The notes: generated by a model from the sequence alone, not told the origin. 30,929 nt of DNA from JBOGED01 sp050743625 (GCA_050743625.1 JBOGED010000439.1:1-30929), one strand, 5' to 3'; positions 7,800 to 15,330 are shown, counted from the first letter of the stretch. Made by a program: numbers and translations.

Positions 7800-8789
7800 T
7801 CAGAACGGAAGATCGTTGTAGGTGGCCTCTGCCTCTGGCCACAGCGCTCGGCAGGGAAGGTTTGTAACCACGAACAGGTTCACAATGTCCTCGCGATCCA
7901 TGAACATAATCTGACTACGCTTGGAGGCATCGAGCTTGTTGCCCAACCAATTTCGGGCTGCCTTCGTAATCTCTCCACCAGCAACGATGAAGGCGTGATC
8001 TATCAGGACGCGCTTGCCGATCTCAGGGTCGAAGATCTCATGGCCTAGCATCATGAGTACCTGGTTGTGGATCTCGGCTACGTTGGCATTTGCCGCCTTG
8101 GTCGCCCCCGATGAGTCAAGCTTGCCCTTCTTCGCCTGAACACCGAAGTAGAGAACGTGCTCGGTTGGCAAGGTATACTTCATCCACACATCCTTGCCAT
8201 ACTCCAGCGCCTTGTCCTTATGGCCAGCAGCCGTAATTCGATGAAATCCGAGCTGGCGGAAGAGCGGAAGCAGGACTTCCTCAATAAGCTCATCTTCTGA
8301 GCAAGTCTCCAGATACGTGAGTAGCTGCTCACGTCGTTCGAGTTCCGCTGCGGAGAAAGGGCGGTGCGGGTTGGGTGAAGGGGCGGCTATGGTGTTGGTG
8401 GGAATATGGCGCAGGTAGCATTTCTTGTCCGGAGCGTAGAACGCGTCGAAGTCCTCCCGTGCCAGTGCGGCGTTGAGCTGAGCTAGCGCGCCCGACCGTT
8501 GCTCATCTTCGTTGATGGCATCAGCTGGGTCCATGAGCCTGTCAATGACACGGGCAAACGTGTCAGGCGGCGTGTTGGCGCTTGGCTGAGGTTCTGAGAG
8601 TATCTTTTCCAAGGTATCCGCGACCCAGTAATGACGGGTGGAGCCGTCATGTTCGTAATCAGTTTCGATGTCTGAGAAAAACTCCGTCAGGTACTTGCTG
8701 CTTCGATAGACAAAAAAACTTGTCTCGGCGGGGAAGTTGCCGCAGATCATATCGGCCACCTGCGTTAAGGTGCGCCTCTTGAATTTCAT
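7800..8789 (-). CDS. Putative AbiJ-like abortive-infection protein with PD-(D/E)xK nuclease domain
   Basis: 329 aa, two parts. Residues 1-130 (RRTLTQVADMICGN, FVYRSSKYLTEFF, DYEHDGSTRHYWV, VIDRLMDPADAINED) resemble the AbiJ N-terminal domain families that cap prokaryotic defence effectors. Residues 160-310 look like a Mrr-type restriction-endonuclease fold: a helix containing Glu171 (LIEEVLLPLFRQLGF), then Asp200 in EYGKDVW and the QAK triad end (Gln218, Lys220) in YFGVQAKKG, giving an E-D-QxK active site. ATG 8789 is preceded by GAGGAG. Codon use is visibly less GC-biased than its neighbours, suggesting recent acquisition. It ends about 70 bp from the convergent relaxase. Probable role: phage-triggered nucleic acid cleavage carried as cargo; the target is unknown. 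Confidence 0.65.
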   Translation of the reverse strand: MKFKRRTLTQVADMICGNFPAETSFFVYRSSKYLTEFFSDIETDYEHDGSTRHYWVADTLEKILSEPQPSANTPPDTFARVIDRLMDPADAINEDEQRSGALAQLNAALAREDFDAFYAPDKKCYLRHIPTNTIAAPSPNPHRPFSAAELERREQLLTYLETCSEDELIEEVLLPLFRQLGFHRITAAGHKDKALEYGKDVWMKYTLPTEHVLYFGVQAKKGKLDSSGATKAANANVAEIHNQVLMMLGHEIFDPEIGKRVLIDHAFIVAGGEITKAARNWLGNKLDASKRSQIMFMDREDIVNLFVVTNLPCRALWPEAEATYNDLPF

Positions 8790-9419
8790 TATCTCCTCGT
8801 CATTGTATGCATATAGCCGGACTTTAGTCGGTGAACATTATCCTCCTGAATCATCTAATGAGAGCTTCAGTCTCGGACCCCGGTCGTGGGTCGCCGACGC
8901 GGACAACCCTCGCACCTGCCCCACCGCACCGGTCCAGCCGGTAGGGTGCCAGCAGCACGACAGGGTCGCCAAGGTCACGCTTGGCCGCGCACAGCAGCGT
9001 GAAACAGTCTAGGTCCGCCGTTCTGTCCGCCGGGCCAGCAGCCCGGCCAACCTCGTCCCCAGACAACAGTACGAACCTGATCGACCGACAACGCGCCCAA
9101 GTCATACACGCCAAGACAAACCGATCGGCCAACTGGAGACGGTCTCGGGGTAGGTGCTGATCGCGACGACATGCCGGGCGCCGCGTAAGCCCCACGAACG
9201 TGCTCGCCAGGGCGCCAACACCGCCGCGGTCCGCGCGTAATCCTCCTGCCGCCCACAGAACAGCTCGCCGATCAGCTGCGCATCGCGCGGGCCAGACGTG
9301 TGGTGGCCTCAAAGACCTCGGCCGCCGCCGGCTAGCAGAACGTAATAATGGCGCACAACGTGATCCCGCCTGCAGCGGTTACCCTCGTCTCTTGGGAAAT
9401 CAAATACCCGATTTCATTG
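8790..9419 (-). pseudogene. Region without an intact gene; possible decayed leftward ORF
   Basis: About 630 bp with no convincing gene. Leftward reading gives protein-like pieces in different frames: LIGELFCGRQEDYARTAAVL in one, then FVLLSGDEVGRAAGPADRT and LCAAKRDLGDPVVLLAPYRL in another, ending at a stop near 8851. The pieces are in the same order and orientation, as expected for a gene broken by two or more frameshifts. I do not recognise the family. The alternative is chance open frames in GC-rich DNA. Confidence 0.25.
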
Positions 9420-9914
9420 CTAGTCTTCAGGAGCAGGCGGCACATTACCCATCGCGATGGTTTCCTTGTAAGACTTCACACGGGAAATCAATGCGTTGAT
9501 GTCTGCCTTGGTGCGCTGGTAGGGGCCCATCACGGCATCCTTCTCCTGCGCGATCGCCAGTCGATCCTCCGCGCGGCGACGGCTCGCGGCGTGGGCGCCG
9601 AAGAAGCCATTGAGGATGGCATGGCTGTCCCGACTCACTTCGGCTCTGGCGTTCCGGTATGCGACCTGAAGTTCGGAGATGTCCCTAATTACCCAGCTCC
9701 GGATCTCGCGGAGGTTGCGGTTCACTTCGTCGAGATAGCGGCACGCCTGTCGCTGGCTGGCTTTTCCGTCTCGTAGAAGCTGGAGCAATCCTTCCACGTA
9801 CTCCTGCTGCTCCTGGCGGCGGGCGTCATACTCCTCGGCAGGGGACATAGGATGACGATGGGTCGAGCACCGGACCGAGTCAAGAGCCTGCCTATCCCCG
9901 GCGCTGCACTGCAT
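9420..9914 (-). CDS. Hypothetical coiled-coil protein
   Basis: 164 aa if the ATG at 9914 is used, which is supported by GAGGGAG about ten bases upstream; an internal ATG at 9848 would give 142 aa starting MSPAEEYDARRQEQQE and looks more natural at protein level. Almost the whole product is charged and helical, with long Glu/Arg/Gln runs and no glycine or proline breaks until the end (QEYVEGLLQLLRDGKAS, DEVNRNLREIRSWVIRDIS, ASRRRAEDRLAIAQEKD), so an extended coiled coil is expected. No signal or membrane segment. It lies downstream of the coupling-protein gene on the same strand, so a transfer or maintenance accessory role is possible, but the family is not recognised. Confidence 0.55.
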   Translation of the reverse strand: MQCSAGDRQALDSVRCSTHRHPMSPAEEYDARRQEQQEYVEGLLQLLRDGKASQRQACRYLDEVNRNLREIRSWVIRDISELQVAYRNARAEVSRDSHAILNGFFGAHAASRRRAEDRLAIAQEKDAVMGPYQRTKADINALISRVKSYKETIAMGNVPPAPED

Positions 9915-10229
9915 CTTCCACCAGCTCCCTCACCCCGGGACTCACGCTAACCGAAGGCCCCGACCCGCGGGCGCGCTCAGGCTTGGCGCGAATGGGCGGA
10001 AGCGGCAGGGTATGGGGTCCGGTACCCGGACCCCCAAGCCCATGATCGACAGCGGAGCATGACCGCGTGTCAAGGATGCTTCGCACTTTCCCTGCGGGAA
10101 AGCCTTCGGTCCTTGACTCGCTCCCTATCCACGACGAGGCGTGGTAGGCGGCGAGCGGCGAGCGGCGAGATCGCGACCGCCACATCGCCGTGATGTGAAG
10201 GCCAGTGAGGCCATCGGGCTAGCGCGCCA
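9915..10229. other. Non-coding region downstream of the coupling-protein gene
   Basis: A leftward frame is open across most of this stretch, but its product is low-complexity, lacks a ribosome binding site and would have to pass through a strong hairpin, so I do not call it. The notable content is the nested inverted repeat at 10069-10117 and three near-tandem GCGGCGA units around 10149-10170. Confidence 0.45.
10069..10117. repeat. Nested inverted repeat (cruciform-like); candidate transfer origin or structured RNA
   Basis: The outer arms GTCAAGGA (10069-10076) and TCCTTGAC (10110-10117) are perfect. Inside them lies a second perfect hairpin, CTTTCCC-TGC-GGGAAAG (10086-10102). Relaxase-recognised origins often contain such inverted repeats next to a nick site, and it lies among the mobilization genes. 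A bidirectional terminator or structured RNA is also possible. Confidence 0.5.
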
Positions 10230-11753
10230 TCACTTTTCCGTGTACAGCCGGCTGGGCGCCGAGGCCAGGGCGGTTCGCCAGCGGGGGTGGGCGTAGTGGG
10301 GGGCCAGGCTGATCAGGGTCCAGGAGACGGCCCATAGGTAGAGGGCTTGGCCGTCGGCGAGGGCGTATATGGCGCCGGGGTCCATCCAGCGGCGTTTGAT
10401 GGTTTCGTCGCGGCTGGTCCACTCGCCGCACATGACCGAGAATGCCTCCAGGGTGCGGGTGTCGCGGATCCCGCCGAGCACGAGGACGTGACCGAACAGG
10501 GAGAGGAACCCTTCGGCGACGTCGGCGCTCCAGCGGCCGCGGACTTGGGAGAGGTCTTGGACTGCGGCCAGGACGTGGAGTCCTTGGCCGCCGGCTTCGG
10601 AGACGAGGGCGGGGAGTGAGGCGATGGGGGCGACGTTGGCGACCTCGTCCAAGATCAACGAGACTGGCGGCCAGCAGGTCTGCCCGGCGATGGTGGCGGT
10701 GCGGTGGCGGCGGTACTGGGCGTCACGGACGGCTTCGATCAACGCGACGACAAGGGGGGCGCAGGCGTTTTGCTGCTCGGCGGCTGCCGCGATGTAGACG
10801 GTGTCCGCGCTGTGGACGAAGGTGGCAGGGTCGAAGTTGGAGTCGGTGGCGGCCTCGAGGGCTTCAGCGGTCGTGTACACATCGATGACATCGGCGGTGG
10901 CCGACCAGATCGACTGACGCTCCTGGTCGGCTGCCCGGTCCACGCCTTCCAAGACCTGGGAGGCGAGCACGGTGTCGGCCAACCCGCCGTCCGCAGCCCT
11001 CGTGAGGATGGTTTGGGGGGTTTTAGTGTCGCCGCGGAGGACCCAGCTGACGACGTCGACCATGTCTCGCCCGGATAGCGCGGCGGTGTAGAGGAGGGGG
11101 CCGAGGAGTGCGGCGGCGCGGGAGGTCCAGTGTGACTCGTGCCGGGCGCCTTTGGCCGCGGGGGAGGCGGCGACCATGGCTGAGGCGAGTCTGCGGGCGG
11201 ATTCCCAGGTGCCGGCGGCGTCCAGGGGCGACCAGCGCAAGCGGATGACGCCGTCCGGCAGGTCGGTGGCTTGGCCGGTGGGGTCGAATGCATACACGCG
11301 CCCATAGCGGGAACGCGCCGCTGCCGTGGCGATGAGTACGTCGGGTTTGGTGGAGGTGACCAGTGCGGCGCCGGGCGCGCAGAGGACGGAGGGGATGATG
11401 ACCGCGGAGGTCTTGCCGCGCCGGGGCGGGCCGAGCACCAGGCAGGCGGACTCGGCCGGCGCGTGCACCACCCCCGCCTCGGCGTGGATCCCGATGAACG
11501 CCCCGCCCCCACGCCAGGCCGCGTCAGCGCGCACGGCCTCTAACCCGTCCACGCCAGGAGCGATCATCCCCGACAGGAGCCTCCGTCTGGTCGAGCTGCG
11601 ATAAATGGCCACGGTGACGATCAGACCGAGGACGATCATCCACCCCGGTAGGCGGGCAACCAGCAGCCCGACGACGAAGACCAGCCCGGCCGCGGCTCGG
11701 TCGGCCACCGCGAGCATCCGCTCGTGGCCGGTCGTGGGCGTGGGTATAGCCAT
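10230..11753 (-). CDS. VirD4/TraG-family type IV coupling protein
   Basis: 507 aa. A membrane-spanning stretch at about residues 22-50 (GLVFVVGLLVARLPGWMIVL) is followed by the P-loop LGPPRRGKTSAVI (near 107-118) and, about 230 residues later, Walker B SLILDEVANVAPI. GGQGLHVLAAVQDLSQ matches the conserved Q-containing segment of TraG/TraD ATPases. These hexameric ATPases dock the relaxase-DNA complex to a type IV secretion channel. The start is ATG 11753 rather than an upstream GTG, because GGAGGAGGT lies nine bases before it. It is probably the distal member of a leftward transcript from the Xis-like gene at 12983. No VirB4 or VirB6 partner is visible, so it would need a channel supplied elsewhere. 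Confidence 0.9.
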   Translation of the reverse strand: MAIPTPTTGHERMLAVADRAAAGLVFVVGLLVARLPGWMIVLGLIVTVAIYRSSTRRRLLSGMIAPGVDGLEAVRADAAWRGGGAFIGIHAEAGVVHAPAESACLVLGPPRRGKTSAVIIPSVLCAPGAALVTSTKPDVLIATAAARSRYGRVYAFDPTGQATDLPDGVIRLRWSPLDAAGTWESARRLASAMVAASPAAKGARHESHWTSRAAALLGPLLYTAALSGRDMVDVVSWVLRGDTKTPQTILTRAADGGLADTVLASQVLEGVDRAADQERQSIWSATADVIDVYTTAEALEAATDSNFDPATFVHSADTVYIAAAAEQQNACAPLVVALIEAVRDAQYRRHRTATIAGQTCWPPVSLILDEVANVAPIASLPALVSEAGGQGLHVLAAVQDLSQVRGRWSADVAEGFLSLFGHVLVLGGIRDTRTLEAFSVMCGEWTSRDETIKRRWMDPGAIYALADGQALYLWAVSWTLISLAPHYAHPRWRTALASAPSRLYTEK

Positions 11754-11802
11754 GAATGACACCTCCTCCACGTGTACAGGACCCGCTCTGCTGTGAGGGC
11801 TG

Positions 11803-11978
11803 TCAGGCGGCGTCGACCCGTCGCTGCCGGGCGACGGCGTCTTGAACCGCCACCCGTATCCCGGCTCGCTCGAGCCGTCGATGCGCGTCGGCCAGGTCGC
11901 CGCAGAGCCGTTCGATCAGCCTTCGGCGTAGCCGACCTCGTCGACCAGATCGGCCAGGCGCTGCGCGAGGCTGTCCAT
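11803..11978 (-). pseudogene. Small ORF split by a frameshift
   Basis: ATG at 11978, with GGGAG nearby, opens MDSLAQRLADLVDEVGYAEG and then stops. One frame over, without a gap, the sequence continues as LIERLCGDLADAHRRLERAG and so on for 38 residues, ending in RRVDAA at 11803. Both halves are helical and alike in composition, so a single protein of about 58 aa interrupted by a one-base frame change (-1 relative to the reading) is the simplest reading. It sits between a hypothetical gene and the coupling-protein gene in the same orientation. Function unknown; programmed frameshifting or a sequence error are alternatives to decay. Confidence 0.45.
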
Positions 11979-12004
11979 TACCGCTCCCGTCCCAGTTCCA
12001 GCGC

Positions 12005-12763
12005 TCACATCGATATCCCGCGACCGCTGGTCCGGTTAGGGAAGAGCAGCTGGCCGTCGGCGGCTCTGCGTGCGTGTTCTTCGGCGATGCGAGCGCGTAC
12101 CGCTGCGCTGCCGGTTTCGGGCAGCGGCTTGATCAGGTCGGTCACACGGTCGGCTGGCAGCAGACCTCGTGAGGCATCGCTGATGTCGTCGTCCTGGACC
12201 GAGACGCGCTGCGGTTCCTTGGAGGTGTCGTACGCCTGGGATGCGTTCTCGGCCGCTTCGGACAGCCGCAGCGGTTGGTCATCATGTGATATGGCAACCG
12301 TACGGTCGGGCCGGAGGCGGGACGCGTCGGCGTTTGCCAGGTTGAGTGCTTGCTGTAATGAGTGGCCGCTGATCCGCTCCGGCGCCAGATACTGGTCACG
12401 GACGGCGACCGCAGCGGAGCGGCCGTCCTCGGCCGCGCGTTCCAACCGGTCGCGATCCGCCACCGCGAAGAACGCGCGTTGCGAGTCGGCGAGCCGTGCG
12501 TCGAATGCCACTGACCACTGCCCTAGCAGCACGTCGGCGACTTCACCGACCGTGACGACCTCGCCGGAGGAACGGGACCGCTCCAACCGCTCGCACCGTC
12601 CCCGCAGGTCCGCGGTCGCGGCCTCCAGGTCCCCGACCCGGAACGCCTCAGTGAGCGCGCGGCGCTCCTGGGCGGCGTTCGGGTCGGCCCACCACGACGG
12701 CTCCACCATCGGACCGCTGTTCGCGCGAGCGCCGCTGCGGGAGTCCCAGAGGCTAGGCTGCAT
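12005..12763 (-). CDS. Hypothetical protein of the transfer module
   Basis: 252 aa. It opens MQPSLWDSRSGARANSG, then a glutamate/arginine-rich helical region (TADLRGRCERLERSRSS), a central part including QRAFFAVADRDRLERAAED, and a C-terminal segment ending NRTSGRGISM. No membrane segment, signal or known motif. ATG 12763 is preferred because GGGGTGG precedes it; a GTG three codons upstream lacks a site. The gene overlaps the upstream HTH gene by 11 bp and is followed by the split small ORF and the coupling protein, so it probably belongs to a leftward four-gene transcript. A role alongside the relaxase or coupling protein is inferred from position only. Confidence 0.65.
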   Translation of the reverse strand: MQPSLWDSRSGARANSGPMVEPSWWADPNAAQERRALTEAFRVGDLEAATADLRGRCERLERSRSSGEVVTVGEVADVLLGQWSVAFDARLADSQRAFFAVADRDRLERAAEDGRSAAVAVRDQYLAPERISGHSLQQALNLANADASRLRPDRTVAISHDDQPLRLSEAAENASQAYDTSKEPQRVSVQDDDISDASRGLLPADRVTDLIKPLPETGSAAVRARIAEEHARRAADGQLLFPNRTSGRGISM

Positions 12764-12983
12764 CGGGACCACCCCATTGGCTCATGGCCTGGTCCACGAG
12801 CGCGAGGACTGCCGCTGCGGGGATGAGCAGGCGCCCGCCGAGCTTGATCGAGGGCAGGATCCCGGCCTTGACGTAGGCGTAGGCGGCGGATCGTTTGATC
12901 CCCAGCCGCCTGGCGGTCTCGGGGACCGTCCACGCCACCCGGTCGACCGGTTCGGCCGACGGCGTACTACCATTGCGTTGCAT
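12753..12983 (-). CDS. Excisionase/MerR-type small HTH protein
   Basis: 76 aa. WTVPETARRLGIKRSAAYAY, then VKAGILPSIKLGGRLLIPAAA, is the standard HTH-17/excisionase pattern: a recognition helix, a wing with the KLGGRLLIP strand, and a short final helix. Such proteins bend DNA at att arms to drive excision, or act as small repressors. ATG 12983 has GGAG eight bases upstream. It is the first gene of the leftward group and faces the HTH-PP2C operon across a 258-bp region with three copies of TGTATAGrGGG, so it may bind those sites. It lies far from the integrase at 20219, unlike the usual adjacent xis-int arrangement. Confidence 0.78.
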   Translation of the reverse strand: MQRNGSTPSAEPVDRVAWTVPETARRLGIKRSAAYAYVKAGILPSIKLGGRLLIPAAAVLALVDQAMSQWGGPDAA

Positions 12984-13099
12984 CAGGACACTCCAAGTTT
13001 CGATGCGATGGCCTCGGCGTGGTCTGGACCACCACGCCGGGGCCGCTTGTCGTTACCGGTCCGCCAGATTGGCTTCGCGGCTCTCAAACCGACACCAAC

Positions 13100-13200
13100 T
13101 GTATAGAGGGGTATGCAAACTGTCAATCCCCCTATACAGCACAAGGCGGCTCGGGATTTGGAGCGGCGCGCTACCGTGCCCGCTGAGGGTGTATAGGGGG
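13100..13200. promoter_or_regulatory. Three-copy TGTATAGrGGG operator-like repeat in a divergent promoter region
   Basis: TGTATAGAGGG at 13100-13110, its inverse CCCCCTATACA at 13128-13138, and TGTATAGGGGG at 13190-13200. The first two form an inverted pair extended to CTGTATAG/CTATACAG; the third is 42 bp before the GTG start of the HTH-PP2C operon. The copies lie between the divergent starts at 12983 and 13242. Spacing and symmetry suggest binding sites for one of the neighbouring HTH proteins; TATA-containing copies could also overlap promoter elements. Iterons are an alternative. Confidence 0.6.
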
Positions 13201-13241
13201 CTACCCGCCTCCTCGGCTTGGAGATCTGGAGGGAGTCGGTC

Positions 13242-14081
13242 GTGAGTGAGGACGTCGAGCGCATCGCTGGTATCGCCGATCCCGCGGCACGCGCTCGTGC
13301 GGCTACTGAAGCGCTCGCGGAACATCAGCAGGCGGTGACGCGGCTTGCGCGTATCCGCCGCGCGGCGGTCGCCGAGCTGCGTTCCGCCGGCCTTTCCCTG
13401 GCGCAGGTGGGTAGCCGGCTTGGGGTGACTCGTGGTCGTGTCGCGCAGTTGGGTGTCGACTATGGCGTTGAGCGGCAGTTCTTCGGCGGTCAGGACGTCA
13501 CGATCGTGATCCCGTTGCGGTCGACCCGGCTGCCCGACGAGCGGCTCGTCATCGCGCAGGAGGATCAGCAAACCGCCAACGTGCTCGCGCACCTGTGCGA
13601 GCGCATCGACCTGGGAGTCGACCGCGGCTACGTGGCTCCCGACGGTGAGGTTGATTTCTCGCCGGAGGCGCTCGTGCTGGTCTGCGGACCGAAATCCTCA
13701 CCAGTGGTCAACCGGCTGCTGGCCACGACCGAGCCCGCGTTCGAGTTCTCCCAGGACCAAGCGGGGAGGTGGCGGTTCGTGGACAAGCTCACCGGCGCCG
13801 CCCTCGTATCCCCGATGGACCGCGAACCGGCTGAGCAGGGGGACTACGCCTACCTGGGCAGGCTCGAGGCGCCGGGCGGTCGGACGTTCCTGCTCATCGC
13901 CGGTGTCCATGCGGTCGGCTCACTCGGGGTCGCGCACTACCTGTCCGAGGAGGGCAACCTCGCGTGGTTGTACGAACAGGTGGGGCTCGACCGCTTCTCG
14001 ATGGTGATCGGCTCGACCTTTGCCGGCTCTCCTCGCCAGATCACCTCCAGCCAGGCGATCACCCCGCCGCGCCGCCACTGA
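13242..14081 (+). CDS. HTH (sigma-region-4-like) protein with unassigned C-terminal domain, paired with a PP2C
   Basis: 279 aa. Residues 36-70 (RLARIRRAAVAELRSAG, LSLAQVGSRLGVTRGRVAQL) form a sigma-70 region-4-like HTH. Residues 143-262 form a separate domain: VLVCGPKSSPVVNRLL, a variable strand region, DYAYLGRLEAPGGRTFLLI, and AGVHAVGSLGVAHYLSE. I recognise this as a conserved pattern in actinobacterial HTH proteins but cannot give it a Pfam name. The start is GTG 13242, after GGAGGGAG; an earlier in-frame start lacks that spacing. The stop overlaps the ATG of the PP2C gene by one base, so the two are translated together. Likely a DNA-binding sensor whose state is coupled to the phosphatase-like partner; the signal is unknown. 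Confidence 0.7.
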   Translation: MSEDVERIAGIADPAARARAATEALAEHQQAVTRLARIRRAAVAELRSAGLSLAQVGSRLGVTRGRVAQLGVDYGVERQFFGGQDVTIVIPLRSTRLPDERLVIAQEDQQTANVLAHLCERIDLGVDRGYVAPDGEVDFSPEALVLVCGPKSSPVVNRLLATTEPAFEFSQDQAGRWRFVDKLTGAALVSPMDREPAEQGDYAYLGRLEAPGGRTFLLIAGVHAVGSLGVAHYLSEEGNLAWLYEQVGLDRFSMVIGSTFAGSPRQITSSQAITPPRRH

Positions 14082-14941
14082 TGCGCGTCACCTTCGCTAC
14101 CTGCCCGCAGCCGGGCAAGGCTGGCGCCGAAGACCTCTGCGGCGCGGTGGGGGACCTTGCCTGGGTGCTCGACGGCGCCAGCGTGCCCGCAGAGCTGTCG
14201 CGCTGCTGCGATCTGGACGCGAGGTGGTATGTGACCCGGCTGTCCGCCGCGCTGCTCGACGCGTTCACCACGTCCCCCGCGCAGGACCTCGGCAAGCTCC
14301 TGGCTTGTGCCATCGCGAAGTCCGCCGACGAGCATCACAGCGCTTGCCATGACGCGGCTGACGAATCACTGGCGCCGTCGGCGACGGTGGCGCTCGCGCG
14401 GCGGCGCGTAGACGCCCTGGACTATCTCGTGCTCGGCGATGCGGCCGTGCTGCTCGAGGCGGCCGACGGTGTCCGGTTCCACACCGATGACCGGCTCGCG
14501 CAGGTCCGCCCCGACCTCCGGAACGAGATACGGGCGAAGCTTGCGGCGGGGATGGGCTTCGACAGCCCGGTCTACCAGAGCCTTCTCGTTGAGCTTGTCC
14601 GGCATGAGCGAGCCGCACGCAACCAGCCAGGCGGCTATTGGATCGCCAGCCAGAACCCTGACGCGGCATTCGAGGCCGTCCAAGGCACCGCGCGGATCGG
14701 GGAGGGAGCGGGCGCCGTTCGGCGTGTCGGCCTGCTCACTGATGGCGCCCGACGGGCCGTCACGCCCCTTGGCGTGTATTGCTCATGGGATGCCCTCATG
14801 CGCGCCCTGGTCACCGAAGGCCCGGCACGATGCATCGACGCGATCCGCGCCGCTGAGACCGGCGATCCAGACGGACGCCGCTTCCCTCGCAGCAAACCAA
14901 GCGACGACGCCACCGCGCTGGTATGGCATCTCATCGACTGA
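14081..14941 (+). CDS. PP2C-like serine/threonine phosphatase
   Basis: 286 aa. PP2C metal-binding landmarks are present: Glu17-Asp18 early, Asp31-Gly32 in WVLDGAS, SATVALARR followed by LVLGDA (Asp120), Asp221-Gly222 in LLTDGARRAV, and the final SDDATALVWHL (Asp275, Asp276). The fold is cytoplasmic, with no membrane or sensor domain. ATG 14081 overlaps the upstream stop (TGATG), marking strict translational coupling with the HTH protein, which is the most likely functional partner. PP2C enzymes usually reverse Ser/Thr phosphorylation; no kinase gene is in the window, so a host kinase substrate or a different target is implied. It ends 33 bp from the convergent WhiB gene. Confidence 0.8.
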   Translation: MRVTFATCPQPGKAGAEDLCGAVGDLAWVLDGASVPAELSRCCDLDARWYVTRLSAALLDAFTTSPAQDLGKLLACAIAKSADEHHSACHDAADESLAPSATVALARRRVDALDYLVLGDAAVLLEAADGVRFHTDDRLAQVRPDLRNEIRAKLAAGMGFDSPVYQSLLVELVRHERAARNQPGGYWIASQNPDAAFEAVQGTARIGEGAGAVRRVGLLTDGARRAVTPLGVYCSWDALMRALVTEGPARCIDAIRAAETGDPDGRRFPRSKPSDDATALVWHLID

Positions 14942-14973
14942 GCCGCCACGCGCTGGCTGGCATGGTGGCCGGA

Positions 14974-15330
14974 TCACGGCCGCTCACCGCCTGCCCTCCT
15001 CGCCGACGACCTCCGAGCGCGCTGCCGGCTCCGGCGCAGGATGCGCCGCTCTTCTTCGTCCAACCCACCCCAGATCCCCGCGGACTGGTGGTTGTCCAAC
15101 GCCCATTCCAGACACTCTTGACGCACCGGGCAGCGGGCACAGACTTCCTTGGCTTGCTTGATCTGGTCCAGCGCTGGGCCGGTTGTGCCGATGGGAAAGA
15201 ACAGCTCAGGATCTTCGTCCAGACAGATCGCCTTGGCCCGCCAGTTATCCGTAACCGCCGCCGCTCCTGTCAGGCTGTTCGCGACCGATGTGAGCGGGCG
15301 TCGCTCTTCGTGGGGACGGTCAATGGTCAC
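14974..15330 (-). CDS. WhiB-family iron-sulfur transcriptional regulator
   Basis: 118 aa. Four cysteines ligate the [4Fe-4S] cluster: Cys36 (RAKAICLDED), Cys64 and Cys67 (CARC) and Cys73 (RQEC). The beta-turn GIWGGL at 85-90 is followed by EEERR and a basic Arg-rich tail that contacts DNA. WhiB proteins are confined to actinobacteria and their phages and usually act by binding the principal sigma factor. The start is GTG 15330, with GAGGAG nine bases upstream. It is divergent from the XRE gene at 15491, sharing a 160-bp intergenic region. As element cargo it could tie element genes to redox or developmental state, or reprogram host genes. Confidence 0.93.
   Translation of the reverse strand: MTIDRPHEERRPLTSVANSLTGAAAVTDNWRAKAICLDEDPELFFPIGTTGPALDQIKQAKEVCARCPVRQECLEWALDNHQSAGIWGGLDEEERRILRRSRQRARRSSARRAGGERP

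Noticed and set aside
9892..10185. Leftward open frame between the coiled-coil gene and the coupling-protein gene
   Set aside because: Low-complexity product, no ribosome site, and it contains the nested inverted repeat.
11772..13106. Long rightward open frame opposite the coupling-protein leader genes
   Set aside because: Serine/arginine-rich product with no domain; the minus strand carries the HTH gene and its co-oriented neighbours.
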